DNA of 64,000 nucleotides. Origin: Micromonospora ureilytica. GTDB taxonomy: Bacteria; Actinomycetota; Actinomycetes; Mycobacteriales; Micromonosporaceae. This document shows, in pieces, positions 1 to 11,585 of this stretch (its first letter is position 1; every line of letters starts with the position of its first letter). The stretch covers positions 4,464,001 through 4,528,000 of the forward strand of contig NZ_JADOTX010000001.1 of the NCBI RefSeq assembly GCF_015751765.1. The letters run 5' to 3'. A model generated the notes under the pieces. That model was not told the origin of the DNA and searched no databases. It was given only the letters and a program-made list of their open reading frames with translations. The translations under genes and the position numbers were made by a program.

Positions 1-734
1 CCGTCGAAGAGCAGATACTTCGCCGCGACCAGGGCGGCCAGACCCAGCAGCGAACCGATCAGGCCGGCCACCACGGCCTCCAGCACGAACGGCGCCTGGA
101 TGAACCAGTTGGACGCGCCGACCAGCTTCATGACGGCCACCTCACGCCGCTTGCTGTACGCGGCCACCTGGATGGTGTTCGCGACAAGCAGCAGGGCGGC
201 GACCGCCATCACGACGGCGGCGGCCAGGGCGATGTTCTGGATCGCGGTGAGGATGTTGAAGATCTTGTCGAGCAGTCGACTCTGGTCGACGATCTCCTCG
301 ACACCCTCGGTGTCCTTGTACTGGTCGTAGATGTTCTTGTACTGCTCCGGGTTGTTCAGTGTGAGCCGGAACGACTCGGGCAGCTGGTCCGGCTTGACGG
401 CGTTGACCAGGTCCGGCGCGTCCTGGTACATCGCCTTGAAGCGCTCGTACGCCTGGGCCTTGTCGACGTAGATGACTTCCTTGACCAGGGGGTCGCTCTT
501 CAGCTTGCCGTCCAGGTCGGTGCGCTGCTGCTCGCTCACCTCCTGCTTCATGAAGATCGAGACCTGGATGTTCTTGTAGTAGAGGTCCTTCATGTCGTCG
601 ACCTGGCGGTACATGAGACCGCTGGCGCCGAGCATGGTCAGCGAAACCGCCATCGTGATGATCATCGCGATGGACATGGTCACGTTGCGCCACAGTCCGA
701 CCAGTACCTCGGACAGGACGTATTTCAACCGCAT
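1..734 (-). CDS. ftsX: Cell division protein FtsX (partial, 3' end outside window)
   Basis: Membrane subunit of the FtsEX complex, which links the divisome to peptidoglycan hydrolase activation. The frame is open from an ATG at 734 to the window edge (about 244 codons), so the C-terminus is missing. A GGAGG ribosome site lies 7 bases before the ATG. The N-terminal region has a membrane segment at about residues 19-42, then an extracytoplasmic region of about 120 residues with YKNIQVSIFMK, then two visible C-terminal membrane segments of the FtsX permease fold. It lies 67 bp downstream of ftsE on the same strand, the usual ftsE-ftsX order. Family assignment is firm. Confidence 0.93.
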   Translation of the reverse strand, partial: MRLKYVLSEVLVGLWRNVTMSIAMIITMAVSLTMLGASGLMYRQVDDMKDLYYKNIQVSIFMKQEVSEQQRTDLDGKLKSDPLVKEVIYVDKAQAYERFKAMYQDAPDLVNAVKPDQLPESFRLTLNNPEQYKNIYDQYKDTEGVEEIVDQSRLLDKIFNILTAIQNIALAAAVVMAVAALLLVANTIQVAAYSKRREVAVMKLVGASNWFIQAPFVLEAVVAGLIGSLLGLAALVAAKYLLFD

Positions 735-801
735 CGGGATTTCCTCCGGGTCTCCGGCATGAGGTGTTCGTCGTCAGGCTGCGCAGGGGTGGAGCGCCGG
801 C

Positions 802-1482
802 TCACCCGTAGACGCCGCGGGCCTGGTCACGCACGATGCGACCGCTCTCAATCTCAACGACGCGGCGGCGCATCTGGTTCACGATGTTGGAGTCGTGGGT
901 GACCATCACGACGGTCGTGCCGGTGCGATTGATCCGGTCCAGCAGACGCATGATCTCGATCGAGGTGTCCGGGTCCAGGTTTCCGGTGGGCTCGTCCGCC
1001 AGCAGGATCAGCGGACGGTTCACGAACGCCCGGGCGACGGCGACCCGCTGCTGCTCACCACCGGACAGCTCGTGCGGGTAGCGGTGCTCCTTGCCACCGA
1101 GCCCGACCAGCTCCAGCACCTCCGGCACGACCCGGCGGGCAACCGCCTTCGTCTTGCCGATCACCTCGAGGGCGAACGCCACGTTCTCGTAGGCGGTGCG
1201 GTTGGGCAGCAGCCGGAAGTCCTGGAACACACAGCCGATCGAACGCCGGAAGTGGGGTCGCTTCCAGGAGCGCATCGACGTGACGTCCTTGCCGTTGACG
1301 ACGACGCGCCCCTTGTTGGGGGCCACCTCGTGCAGCAGCATTTTGATGATCGTGGACTTGCCGGAGCCGGATGGACCGATGAAGAAGACGAACTCGCCCT
1401 TCTCGATCGAGACGGACACGTTGTCGAGCGAAGGCCGGGACGCCTTCGGGTACGTCTTCGTCACTTGCTCAAGCTGAATCAC
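802..1482 (-). CDS. ftsE: Cell division ATP-binding protein FtsE
   Basis: ATPase partner of FtsX at the division site. From the GTG at 1482 the protein is 226 residues, normal for FtsE. Walker [10 protein letters not shown] is at residues 36-44; the ABC signature [15 protein letters not shown] and Walker [14 protein letters not shown] follow in order. A longer frame reaches 1518, but the family normally begins MIQLEQVTK, which matches the GTG at 1482. No clear Shine-Dalgarno precedes that GTG, so translation may be leaderless or coupled; the start is the only real uncertainty. ftsX follows directly. Confidence 0.95.
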   Translation of the reverse strand: MIQLEQVTKTYPKASRPSLDNVSVSIEKGEFVFFIGPSGSGKSTIIKMLLHEVAPNKGRVVVNGKDVTSMRSWKRPHFRRSIGCVFQDFRLLPNRTAYENVAFALEVIGKTKAVARRVVPEVLELVGLGGKEHRYPHELSGGEQQRVAVARAFVNRPLILLADEPTGNLDPDTSIEIMRLLDRINRTGTTVVMVTHDSNIVNQMRRRVVEIESGRIVRDQARGVYG

Positions 1483-1600
1483 GGGTGGTGAGTCTACGCG
1501 GTGTAACAACTGAGCCAAGCCCCACGCCCCGCCGATCCGGCACGAGTCGTCGAATCAGGCTCCTACCTGGAGATCGACGACGCGCTCCGCCCGCGCGCCG

Positions 1601-2722
1601 TCACGCACCGTCGCCGGCGAGCTGCCGCTGCTTGCGCCAACGGATGCCCGCCTCGATGAAGCCGTCCAAATCGCCGTCGAAGACCGCGCTCGGATTGCCG
1701 GTCTCCTGCTCGGTTCGGAGATCCTTCACCATCTGATAGGGGTGCAGGACGTAGGAGCGCATCTGGTCGCCCCACGAGCCCGCCGCGTTCTCCTTGAGCC
1801 CTTCGAGCTTGGCCTGCTCCTCCTGGCGCTTACGCTCCAGCAGCCGGGCCTGGAGCACCCGCAGCGCGGAGGCCTTGTTCTGCAGTTGGGACTTCTCGTT
1901 CTGACAGGTCACCACGATGCCGGTCGGGACGTGCGTCAGCCGCACGGCCGAGTCGGTGGTGTTGACGCTCTGCCCACCCGGGCCGGAGGAGCGGTAGACG
2001 TCGACCCGTACCTCGTTCTCCGGGATGTCGATGTGGTCGGTCTGCTCGGTGACGGGCAGGACCTCGACGCCGGCGAAGCTGGTCTGCCGACGACCCTGGT
2101 TGTCGAACGGGCTGATCCGGACCAGCCGGTGCGTGCCCGACTCGACGCTGAGCGTGCCGTACGCGTACGGCACCTTGACCGCGAAGGTGGCCGACTTCAG
2201 GCCCGCCTCCTCGGCGTACGAGGTCTCGTAGACCTCGGTCGGGTAGCCGTGCCGCTCCGCCCAGCGCAGGTACATCCGCAGCAGCATCTCGGCGAAGTCC
2301 GCGGCGTCCACGCCACCGGCGCCGGCCCGGATGGCGACCAGCGCCTCCCGGGAGTCGTACTCGCCGGAGAGCAGGGTGCGGACCTCCATCTCCTGGATGG
2401 CCTTGGTCAACCCGGTGATCTCCGACTCGACCTCGGTCAACACACCCGGGTCGGCCTCAGCCTCGGCCAGCTCGAGCAGCACCTGGGCGTCGTCGAGGCC
2501 GGAACGCAGGCTGCCCAGCTTGCTGATCTCGCCGTTGACGTACGACAGCTGCGAGGTCACCTGCTGGGCCTTGGCCTGGTCGTCCCACAGGTCGGGGGCG
2601 GAGGCCTCCTGCTCAAGGCGGGCCTTGTCCTCGTGGAGACGGTCGATGTTGAGGACGGCCTCGATGTTTCGCAGGGTCGCGTCGAGTTCCTTGAGCTGTT
2701 CGGCGTAATCGGCAGCGGTCAC
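1601..2722 (-). CDS. prfB: Peptide chain release factor 2
   Basis: Class I release factor that recognises UGA and UAA stop codons and triggers peptidyl-tRNA hydrolysis. The protein is 373 residues. The SPF codon-recognition tripeptide is at 204-206 and the catalytic GGQ loop ([10 protein letters not shown]) at 249-251. The reading frame is continuous: there is no in-frame UGA near codon 26, so the programmed +1 frameshift found in many bacteria is absent, as is common in actinobacteria. The start is a GTG with no Shine-Dalgarno, but a -10-like TACGCT ends 8 bases upstream, which suggests a leaderless mRNA. prfB followed by ftsE-ftsX is a common actinobacterial order. Confidence 0.97.
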   Translation of the reverse strand: MTAADYAEQLKELDATLRNIEAVLNIDRLHEDKARLEQEASAPDLWDDQAKAQQVTSQLSYVNGEISKLGSLRSGLDDAQVLLELAEAEADPGVLTEVESEITGLTKAIQEMEVRTLLSGEYDSREALVAIRAGAGGVDAADFAEMLLRMYLRWAERHGYPTEVYETSYAEEAGLKSATFAVKVPYAYGTLSVESGTHRLVRISPFDNQGRRQTSFAGVEVLPVTEQTDHIDIPENEVRVDVYRSSGPGGQSVNTTDSAVRLTHVPTGIVVTCQNEKSQLQNKASALRVLQARLLERKRQEEQAKLEGLKENAAGSWGDQMRSYVLHPYQMVKDLRTEQETGNPSAVFDGDLDGFIEAGIRWRKQRQLAGDGA

Positions 2723-2730
2723 GACAGATA

Positions 2731-2736
2731 AGCGTA
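2731..2736 (-). promoter_or_regulatory. Candidate -10 element for leaderless prfB mRNA
   Basis: TACGCT (TAnnnT form) ends 8 bases before the prfB GTG. With normal spacing, transcription would begin at or next to the start codon, which agrees with the missing ribosome site. No clear -35 was identified. Confidence 0.4.
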
Positions 2737-2786
2737 CTGTGCCGCAGCCTGCTCAGCTCGGTCCGTGTCCGTGGACCCGCTGATCG

Positions 2787-3302
2787 TCACCCGACGGGGG
2801 CGGACTTCAACCACGACAGGGCCGCCCGGTGGTAGGCGACGGCGAACTCCAGCGCGCTGGCGTCGTACGTCTCGCCGTCCCGTTTGGCGTTCTTCACCTG
2901 CTCCCGGACCTGGGCGAGGGCCTCGGTGTGGTATTCGTTCGCCGAGGCGTACAGGCCCTTCAGCTGGCTGGCGGAGTGCAGGTTGCCAAAGGCCATCCGC
3001 AGCGCTATCGGGTTGCGGATGGTGTCCCGCCCCGGGTTCTCCGCGAGCCAGCGGGAAAACGTCCGTTTTCCGCTGGCGGTGAGTGCGTACGGCTGGCTCA
3101 TGCGCGGGCCCGGCTTGCCGAGCCGCACAAAACCCCGCTCAGCCAGCACCGGCAACTCGCGGTACACCTGACTGCGGGTCATCGACCAGTACGGCGCCAG
3201 ACGGCGCTCAGCGGCGGCCATCAACTGACCGCCTGTCATCGGGCCCTCGTGGAGGAGGCCGAGCAGGGCCGCCGCCGTAGGGTTGACTCCGGAATCCGCC
3301 AT
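2787..3302 (-). CDS. PadR-family transcriptional regulator
   Basis: Predicted DNA-binding repressor of the PadR type, 171 residues from the ATG at 3302. The N-terminal winged helix-turn-helix covers about residues 8-85 (ALLGLLHEGPMTGGQLMAA, then YRELPVLAERGFV and PYALTASGKRTF). A helical C-terminal dimerisation half follows, as in PadR proteins with a Vir_act_alpha_C domain. The frame extends upstream to 3380, but the family fold begins just after the ATG chosen. No strong ribosome site is visible. A 13-bp dyad about 80 bp upstream could be its operator. The effector and targets cannot be told from sequence; pruA reads toward it on the same strand. Confidence 0.85.
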   Translation of the reverse strand: MADSGVNPTAAALLGLLHEGPMTGGQLMAAAERRLAPYWSMTRSQVYRELPVLAERGFVRLGKPGPRMSQPYALTASGKRTFSRWLAENPGRDTIRNPIALRMAFGNLHSASQLKGLYASANEYHTEALAQVREQVKNAKRDGETYDASALEFAVAYHRAALSWLKSAPVG

Positions 3303-3379
3303 GCCCACTACGCTGCCACTTTGCGCACCCGGCGTCCAGGATTTGCCGGTTTGCCACCCAACAGGACTTCCTAAGTGCA

Positions 3380-3392
3380 CTGTCGGCGACAG
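3380..3392. promoter_or_regulatory. 13-bp inverted repeat upstream of padR-like gene
   Basis: CTGTCGGCGACAG is a perfect dyad (CTGTCG, G, CGACAG) about 78-90 bp upstream of the PadR-like start codon. PadR proteins commonly autoregulate through such dyads. The operator role is inference. Confidence 0.35.
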
Positions 3393-3479
3393 ACTGTCCG
3401 TTGAGGACTATCGATGGATAGGGTCATTCCGGGCGTCCGCCGGCGGCGCCACGCGGCGCCGCCGGCGGGTCGTCGCCGG

Positions 3480-5108
3480 TCAGCCCATGTGGGGGTACGT
3501 GTGGTCGGTCGGCGGCACGAAGGTCTCCTTGATCGTCCGCGGGGAGACCCAGCGGACCAGGTTGAGCCAGGAGCCGGCCTTGTCGTTGGTGCCGCTGGCG
3601 CGGGCGCCACCGAAGGGCTGCTGCCCGACCACCGCGCCGGTCGGCTTGTCGTTGATGTAGAAGTTGCCGGCCGCGTACCGCATACGCTCGCCGACCGACT
3701 CGACGACCCGGCGGTCGGTGGCGAACACCGAGCCGGTCAGCGCGTACGGGGCGATCGACTCCGCCTGAGCGACCACCTCGTCGAAACGGGCGTCGTCGAA
3801 CACGTGCACGCCCAGGATCGGCCCGAAGTATTCGGTGGTGAAGGTCTCGTGGGCGGCGTCGCCGCACTCGAAGAGCGTCGGTCGCACGAAGTAGCCGACC
3901 GAGTCGTCGGCGGTGCCACCGGCCAGCACCCGGCAGCTGTCGTCACCGGCGATCAGCTCCAGCGCGGCGGTGTGCCGGGCGAACGCCTTGTCGTCGATCA
4001 CGGCGCCACCGAAGTTGCCGAAGTCGGTCACGTCACCGTAGGTCAGCGAGTCCGCGGTGGCGGCCAGCCGGTCACGCAGCCCACCCTCCCAGATCGAGCG
4101 CGGCACGTACGCCCGCGAGGCCGCCGAGCACTTCTGGCCCTGGTACTCGTACGCGCCACGGATCAGCGCGGTGTGCAGAGCGTCCACGTCGGCACTGGTG
4201 TGCGCGACGACGAAGTCCTTGCCGCCGGTCTCGCCGACCAGGCGCGGGTAGCCACGGTAACGGGAGATGTTGTCGCCCACGGTCCGCCACAACTGCTGGA
4301 AGACCTTTGTCGAACCGGTGAAGTGGATGCCGGCCAGATCCGGGTCGGCGAGCACCACGTCGGAGACCTCCTCGCCCCGGCCGGTGACCATGTTGATCAC
4401 GCCGGGCGGCAGGCCGGCGGCCTCGAACAGCCGCATGGTGAAGTGCGCGGCGAACTGCTGGGTCGGGCCCGGCTTCCAGACCACCGTGTTGCCCAGCAGG
4501 GCCGGCGCCGACGGCAGGTTGCCGGCGATGGCGGTGAAGTTGAACGGGGTGACCGCGTAGACGAAGCCCTCCAGCGGGCGGTGGTCGAAGCGGTTCCACA
4601 CGCCGGGCGAGGACGCCGGCTGCTCCTCGAGCAGGCGGCGCGCGAAGTGCACGTTGAACCGCAGGAAGTCGATGAACTCGCACGCCGCGTCGATCTCCGC
4701 CTGGATCGCGGTCTTCGACTGGCCGAGCATGGTGGCGGCGTTGAGGGTGTCGCGCCAGGGACCGGCGAGCAGCTCTGCGGCACGCAGGAAGATCGCGGCA
4801 CGCTCCTCGAAGGGCAGGGCCCGCCACATCGGCGCGGCGTCCTTGGCCGCCCTGGTGGCGGCGCGCGCGTCGTCGTGGGTGGCGTGCGCGGTCACACCCA
4901 GCACGTGGGCGTGCTTGTGCGGCTGCACCACGTTGATCGGCTCACCGCCGGCCATCCGCTGCTCACCACCGATGGTCATCGGCAGGTCGATGCGCTCGGC
5001 GGCGAGCTCGGTCAGCCGCCGCTGGAGCCGGTCCCGGTCGGGGCTGCCCGGCTCGTAGTTGCGAACCGGCTCGTTGCGCGGCTCGGGAACGGAGAACACG
5101 GCATCCAT
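3480..5108 (-). CDS. pruA: L-glutamate gamma-semialdehyde (1-pyrroline-5-carboxylate) dehydrogenase
   Basis: NAD-dependent oxidation of glutamate semialdehyde to glutamate, the second step of proline catabolism. The protein has 542 residues, the length of stand-alone PruA/RocA. Catalytic Glu is at 293 in LVGETGGKDF and the nucleophile Cys at 327 in GQKCSAASR; the Rossmann motif FTGSTKV lies near 263-269. The start is the ATG at 5108, preceded by AGGAG at 5 bases; upstream in-frame sequence is low-complexity and not homologous. No proline dehydrogenase gene is next to it, so PutA-type coupling is not encoded here. Confidence 0.95.
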   Translation of the reverse strand: MDAVFSVPEPRNEPVRNYEPGSPDRDRLQRRLTELAAERIDLPMTIGGEQRMAGGEPINVVQPHKHAHVLGVTAHATHDDARAATRAAKDAAPMWRALPFEERAAIFLRAAELLAGPWRDTLNAATMLGQSKTAIQAEIDAACEFIDFLRFNVHFARRLLEEQPASSPGVWNRFDHRPLEGFVYAVTPFNFTAIAGNLPSAPALLGNTVVWKPGPTQQFAAHFTMRLFEAAGLPPGVINMVTGRGEEVSDVVLADPDLAGIHFTGSTKVFQQLWRTVGDNISRYRGYPRLVGETGGKDFVVAHTSADVDALHTALIRGAYEYQGQKCSAASRAYVPRSIWEGGLRDRLAATADSLTYGDVTDFGNFGGAVIDDKAFARHTAALELIAGDDSCRVLAGGTADDSVGYFVRPTLFECGDAAHETFTTEYFGPILGVHVFDDARFDEVVAQAESIAPYALTGSVFATDRRVVESVGERMRYAAGNFYINDKPTGAVVGQQPFGGARASGTNDKAGSWLNLVRWVSPRTIKETFVPPTDHTYPHMG

Positions 5109-5399
5109 CAAGGCTCCTGGCGATCTCGACAGCAGTGGCGAAACCGGACCCGCGGGCACCGACCGGATGGCCGGACACCGGACGCCGCACGGGAGGCCGA
5201 GCAGCGGCGGGACCTCCCGTGATTCTCCCACGACGGGCCGCGCGACCCACCTCGGCCACCGCCCTGCACCAAGGACCGCCCCACCCCTCCTCCCCTTACC
5301 GACCGGTCTCGATCCGTCCCACCGTCCCGGGGCGACAGGCAGCCCAGCGGGCCCGCGTACCCTGAATGGTCGGTGACCTGCCGCCGCGAAGGGGAGACG

Positions 5400-6560
5400 A
5401 TGACCAAGCAGCCCGGCCGCGTCCCGGCGGCCAAGCAGCCCGGCCGCGTCCCGGCCGCCGAGTCGAACGAGCCGGCGGCCGACGCGGCCAGTGCCGGCAG
5501 TCGGCCGCTGCCCGCGCCCGGCGCCGCGGTGCTCGCGCTGCTGGCGCTCGGGTGGCTGGCCGCCATGCTCTGGTCCACCCGGGAGGCCATCACCTCGGCG
5601 GCGGCCGGAGTCACAGCGATCAGCCTCTCCGCGTTCGCCCTGCCCGGCGTCATCTCGGCCGCGCTGGTGGCCGGGGCGGCCGTCGCGCTGGCCGGTGGCA
5701 ACCTGCTGACCCGCCGGTACGGCGACTGGGCCACCCTGCGCTTCGCCGGGGCGATCGGCGGCGGAATGCTGGTCGGGCTCGCCGCCGCGCTGGCCATCAA
5801 CCTCACCTACTTCGACACGTCCACCACCAACGTGATCGCCGGCACCACGGCGGCCGCGGCGATCATCGGAGGCGCGCTGGCCGGTGCGCGGACCGCCCCC
5901 GCTATCGGCGCGGTGGTCACCGCCGCGCTGGGCACGCTGATCTTCGTGGTCGCGTTCAGCCGCGCCCGGGACCCGCTGTTCGACCTCTTCGGCGCCGGCG
6001 ACAGCCAACAATCGCTGATCAGCGCCGCCAAGTGGGTGTCCCGCACCGAATCGCTCGTCGCCGGGCTGCTCGCCGGGCTACTGGCCTTCGGCTACCTGAC
6101 CTGGGCACGGCGTCGAGCCGTCCGCCGCGACCCCACGGCTCCGGCGCTGCGCTGGCCGGCGTACCTGCTCGCCGGCGCCGGCCCGGGCCTCCTCCTGCTG
6201 CTCGCCGAGGTGATCATCCGGATCGGCGGCCGGTCGTTGCTCGACCTCGCCAGCGCGCTCAGCGAGGCGGACGCCGTGGCGCAGACCTCGCTGGGCACCT
6301 CGCGGGTGGACAACGGCATCTGGGTGCTCTTCGTGGGGGCACTGACCGCGCTCATCGCGTTCGGCCGCACGCTCAGCCCAGCCCACGCCGACGACGACGA
6401 ACCGCCCGAAAGCCCGAGGCCCGTCCCGGACCAGGTCGACCCGGCGGACGACAAGCCGGGCTACGCCAAGGCGTTCGACGCCGACCCGGCCGAGACATTC
6501 GACGGCGACGCGGCTGAGACGTCCGACGCGGACCCCGCGAAGGCGGACCCGGCCCGCTGA
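5400..6560 (+). CDS. Multi-pass membrane protein with tandem-repeat N-terminus and acidic tail
   Basis: Function not recognised. From the ATG at 5400 (GGGGA 5 bases upstream) it encodes 386 residues. The N-terminus contains two near-identical 9-residue units KQPGRVPAA, encoded by a 27-bp tandem duplication. About eight hydrophobic segments follow between residues 40 and 330, consistent with an integral membrane protein. The last 60 residues are rich in Asp, Glu, Pro and Ala with repeats of the type DADPAE, so a disordered acidic cytoplasmic tail is likely. It is divergent from pruA. Membrane topology is supported; any transport role would be a guess. Confidence 0.75.
   Translation: MTKQPGRVPAAKQPGRVPAAESNEPAADAASAGSRPLPAPGAAVLALLALGWLAAMLWSTREAITSAAAGVTAISLSAFALPGVISAALVAGAAVALAGGNLLTRRYGDWATLRFAGAIGGGMLVGLAAALAINLTYFDTSTTNVIAGTTAAAAIIGGALAGARTAPAIGAVVTAALGTLIFVVAFSRARDPLFDLFGAGDSQQSLISAAKWVSRTESLVAGLLAGLLAFGYLTWARRRAVRRDPTAPALRWPAYLLAGAGPGLLLLLAEVIIRIGGRSLLDLASALSEADAVAQTSLGTSRVDNGIWVLFVGALTALIAFGRTLSPAHADDDEPPESPRPVPDQVDPADDKPGYAKAFDADPAETFDGDAAETSDADPAKADPAR
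5405..5458 (+). repeat. 27-bp tandem duplication at the 5' end of the membrane protein gene
   Basis: Two adjacent copies of a 27-bp unit that differ at the third-last base, encoding KQPGRVPAA twice. The unit keeps the reading frame and looks like a recent slippage event. Confidence 0.85.
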
Positions 6561-6585
6561 CGCTGAACCGTGCTCGGTGTGCGGC

Positions 6586-7095
6586 TCAGTCGGTCGCGCG
6601 TAGCAGTTGGTCCAGCTCCGTCACGTCGTACCACTCCAGCTCGTGGTCCTCGGCGCCGTCGACAATGAACTGGGCGTCCGGGTCACCAGCAGCCGCCTCG
6701 GCCACCACGTCGGCCGCCGCGCCGATCGCCTCGGCCGCGTCCGCGCTATCCACGTGGATGGCCGCGACGGCGCCCACCGGCACGGCGTCGGCCAACGTCA
6801 CAGTGCTGGAGCCCAGCTCACCGTCGCCACGACCGATCGCTGCCGACGGCAGGTCGACCGAGACGACGACACGTCGGCGGGGAGCGGTCGGGTCGGCCCG
6901 GAGCAGGTGCAGGGCGTCCTGAGCAGCCCGGGTGAAGGCGACGTACTCCAACTCCTCCTCGTCACCCTCGGCGTACCACTCGCGCAGCGCCGGAGTCACG
7001 GCGTGCGCCTGGTCGGCGGCCAGCCCCTCCTCACGCAGCCGGGCCAGCATCGGTACGGTCGCCGGCACGTACACCCGGACAATCTCGTCGGTCAC
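6586..7095 (-). CDS. DUF6912-like conserved actinobacterial protein
   Basis: 169-residue soluble protein starting at a GTG (7095) behind GGGGAG. It begins [15 protein letters not shown] and contains [13 protein letters not shown] and [10 protein letters not shown], a pattern seen in small conserved actinobacterial proteins named DUF6912. No catalytic motif is evident and the composition is acidic. The frame could extend to 7176, but the ribosome site and the family start favour 7095. It is divergent from the small helix-turn-helix gene. Family recall is moderate; function is unknown. Confidence 0.7.
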   Translation of the reverse strand: MTDEIVRVYVPATVPMLARLREEGLAADQAHAVTPALREWYAEGDEEELEYVAFTRAAQDALHLLRADPTAPRRRVVVSVDLPSAAIGRGDGELGSSTVTLADAVPVGAVAAIHVDSADAAEAIGAAADVVAEAAAGDPDAQFIVDGAEDHELEWYDVTELDQLLRATD

Positions 7096-7271
7096 CGGTC
7101 GTCTCCCCGCGTCGTCCTCCACCGGCGGCCGCCGGCACGGGCGCAGATCATGCCGCACGCCGTGACCGTCATACACCCCGCCTCCGGCCGGAGGAAGCTC
7201 CCAGCCGGTGTGTCCCGTACGGTCGGCCTGTCACCGAGCCGGTCCGGTGCTGGGCGGCCGGAGCTGTCGGT

Positions 7272-7288
7272 GGCAAACTAAGCCAAAC
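7272..7288. promoter_or_regulatory. Paired GSCAAAC heptamers upstream of the BldC-like gene
   Basis: GGCAAAC (7272-7278) and GCCAAAC (7282-7288) occur on one strand with starts exactly 10 bp apart, ending 23 bp before the start codon. The same pair, in the other order, lies upstream of the next gene. This head-to-tail spacing resembles BldC-type binding sites; the binding protein is inferred. Confidence 0.45.
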
Positions 7289-7311
7289 GACATCAACACC
7301 GGGAGTTTCCT

Positions 7312-7539
7312 GTGGAGCCGAGGTTCCTGCTGCTCTCCGACGTGGCCACCGAGCTCAACGTGTCGGACTCGCAGGTCTACCACATGGTGCGCAGCGGCGA
7401 ACTGCCGGCGATCAAGATCGGCGGACGCGGCCAGTGGCGCGTCGAGCGCGCCCGCCTGGAAGAGTACATAGCGCGTAAATACGACGAGACTGCGGACTGG
7501 GTGCAGAGCAATCCGCTCGTCGACCGCGACCCCGACTAG
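7312..7539 (+). CDS. Small BldC/excisionase-like helix-turn-helix DNA-binding protein
   Basis: 75 residues starting from GTG with GGGAG 6 bases upstream. The whole protein is a MerR-like winged helix: FLLLSDVATELNVSDSQVYHM is the helix-turn-helix, SGELPAIKIGG the wing and WRVERARLEEYI the last helix. This is the layout of BldC, AlpA and phage excisionases, but no integrase or phage gene is nearby, so a chromosomal regulator is more likely. Paired heptamers 10 bp apart lie upstream of this gene and of the next one, which suggests autoregulation and control of its neighbour. Confidence 0.85.
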   Translation: MEPRFLLLSDVATELNVSDSQVYHMVRSGELPAIKIGGRGQWRVERARLEEYIARKYDETADWVQSNPLVDRDPD

Positions 7540-7603
7540 CAAGCCCACCTGCGCGGCCTACCCGACCTGCTCGGCCGGACCGACCGCCGGCCCGCCGGCG
7601 GCG

Positions 7604-7680
7604 TGATCGACTCGGTTTTGCGGAAGTCGGGGTATCGGGGGCGCTGGGATACCGCGTTGTCAAGGAACCCGAGTGGATCA
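7604..7680. repeat. 77-bp palindromic intergenic element, family 1 copy 1
   Basis: Imperfect palindrome beginning TGATCGACTC and ending GAGTGGATCA, exactly 77 bp. It shares ends, length and the internal GGAAGTCGGG segment with the element at 32970-33046; the copy at 59221-59297 is more diverged. It carries no open reading frame and lies between two plus-strand genes. The layout resembles REP or MITE sequences; no transposase is present here. Confidence 0.85.
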
Positions 7681-7755
7681 TGAGATTTGTCGGCCGAGGC
7701 CGCCACGAAGCCATTGACCGAGGCCGCTCTGTCGCTCAGAATCGAGTTTGTCGGA

Positions 7756-7772
7756 GCCAAACGAAGGCAAAC
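7756..7772. promoter_or_regulatory. Paired GSCAAAC heptamers upstream of the Rv3235-family gene
   Basis: GCCAAAC (7756-7762) and GGCAAAC (7766-7772) again start exactly 10 bp apart, 20 bp before the next start codon. AGCCAAACGA is identical to the 10-mer at 7281-7290. Confidence 0.45.
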
Positions 7773-7792
7773 GCAAGATCAAGGAGGCTGCG

Positions 7793-8386
7793 ATGAGCGG
7801 AGCGCGACCCGGTCCTTCCCGACCATCCGTGCGGCTGCGCCCCGTCCCGCCCTTCGACCCGCCGTACGTTGACGAGACCGACGGGTCGTACTGGCCGGCA
7901 CCGACCGAAGGTCAACTCGCCCTCGACCTGTTCGCCTCCACCCGCCCCAGCCCGGTCCGGCCGCCGGAGCGGCGGGCAGTCCTGCGTCCGGTGCCCACCC
8001 GGTCCACCACCATCCGCCAGGTCGCCTCGTTACCGTCGGCGACCGCTCCGGAAACCACCCGAGCCGCGCACCGATTCGTCGGCACCTGCCTGGAGGTGGT
8101 CAACGGCTACCGTTCGCCAACCCAGGTGCGAGCGCTGCTCGACCCGGCCCGGGCGGGCGACCTGCTGACCGAACTGGCCCGCGCATCCGGCCGGGCCGGT
8201 ACCTCCCGCCGCCGCAACGGCCGGCCACTGGTCCGGCTGCTACGCCTGCGCGTCTGCGAGCCTCGGGAGACCGCGGTCGAGGCGGCAGCCGTCCTCACCG
8301 GCGCGGGTGGTCGAAGCTGGGCGATGGCACTGCGCCTCGAGCATCGCCGGGGCCGCTGGCTATGCACTGACCTCCACGTGCTCTGA
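7793..8386 (+). CDS. Rv3235-family protein
   Basis: 197 residues from the ATG at 7793, which has a strong GGAGG site 5 bases upstream; a longer frame from 7748 lacks such support. The N-terminal half is Pro/Arg-rich and probably disordered. The C-terminal half (RAAHRFVGTCLEVVNGYRSP, then LRVCEPRETAVEAAAVL and RWLCTDLHVL) is the conserved part of the Rv3235 family, which in mycobacteria also lies near secA1. Function is unknown. It converges on secA. Confidence 0.8.
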   Translation: MSGARPGPSRPSVRLRPVPPFDPPYVDETDGSYWPAPTEGQLALDLFASTRPSPVRPPERRAVLRPVPTRSTTIRQVASLPSATAPETTRAAHRFVGTCLEVVNGYRSPTQVRALLDPARAGDLLTELARASGRAGTSRRRNGRPLVRLLRLRVCEPRETAVEAAAVLTGAGGRSWAMALRLEHRRGRWLCTDLHVL

Positions 8387-8431
8387 CACACCTGCCCCGG
8401 TCGTCGGCGGGGCTCAACGACAGCGACAGGC

Positions 8432-8451
8432 CCCGGCCTGGGTAGGCCGGG
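8432..8451. terminator. Hairpin between the convergent Rv3235-like gene and secA
   Basis: CCCGGCCT / AGGCCGGG form a perfect 8-bp stem around a 4-base loop, 38 bp before the secA stop. There is no U tract, which is usual for actinobacterial terminators. It could act on both genes. Confidence 0.55.
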
Positions 8452-8489
8452 ACCCGTCGGTCAGACGCTGTCGGTGCGGCTGCTGTGGA

Positions 8490-11417
<2,928 letters not shown>

Positions 11418-11585
11418 GGATCAACGCTCCCCTAGACAGTCTCGAACCATCGTAGGCGCTCCATCGGCGCGATGGTCACTGGTGGCGGTGCTCGACCCCG
11501 CCGAACCCGACATAACTCGCGTCCTGCGCTCGCCCCAAACGTTATCCGGTTACGCCGTCGGCGAACGCTGCGGCAGGATGCACGA

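Noticed and set aside
3414..5222. Long plus-strand frame opposite pruA
   Set aside because: Shadow of a complete, motif-bearing dehydrogenase gene.
7312..7539. Phage excisionase marking an integrated element
   Set aside because: No integrase, attachment repeat or phage gene is nearby, and the gene sits in conserved chromosomal order.
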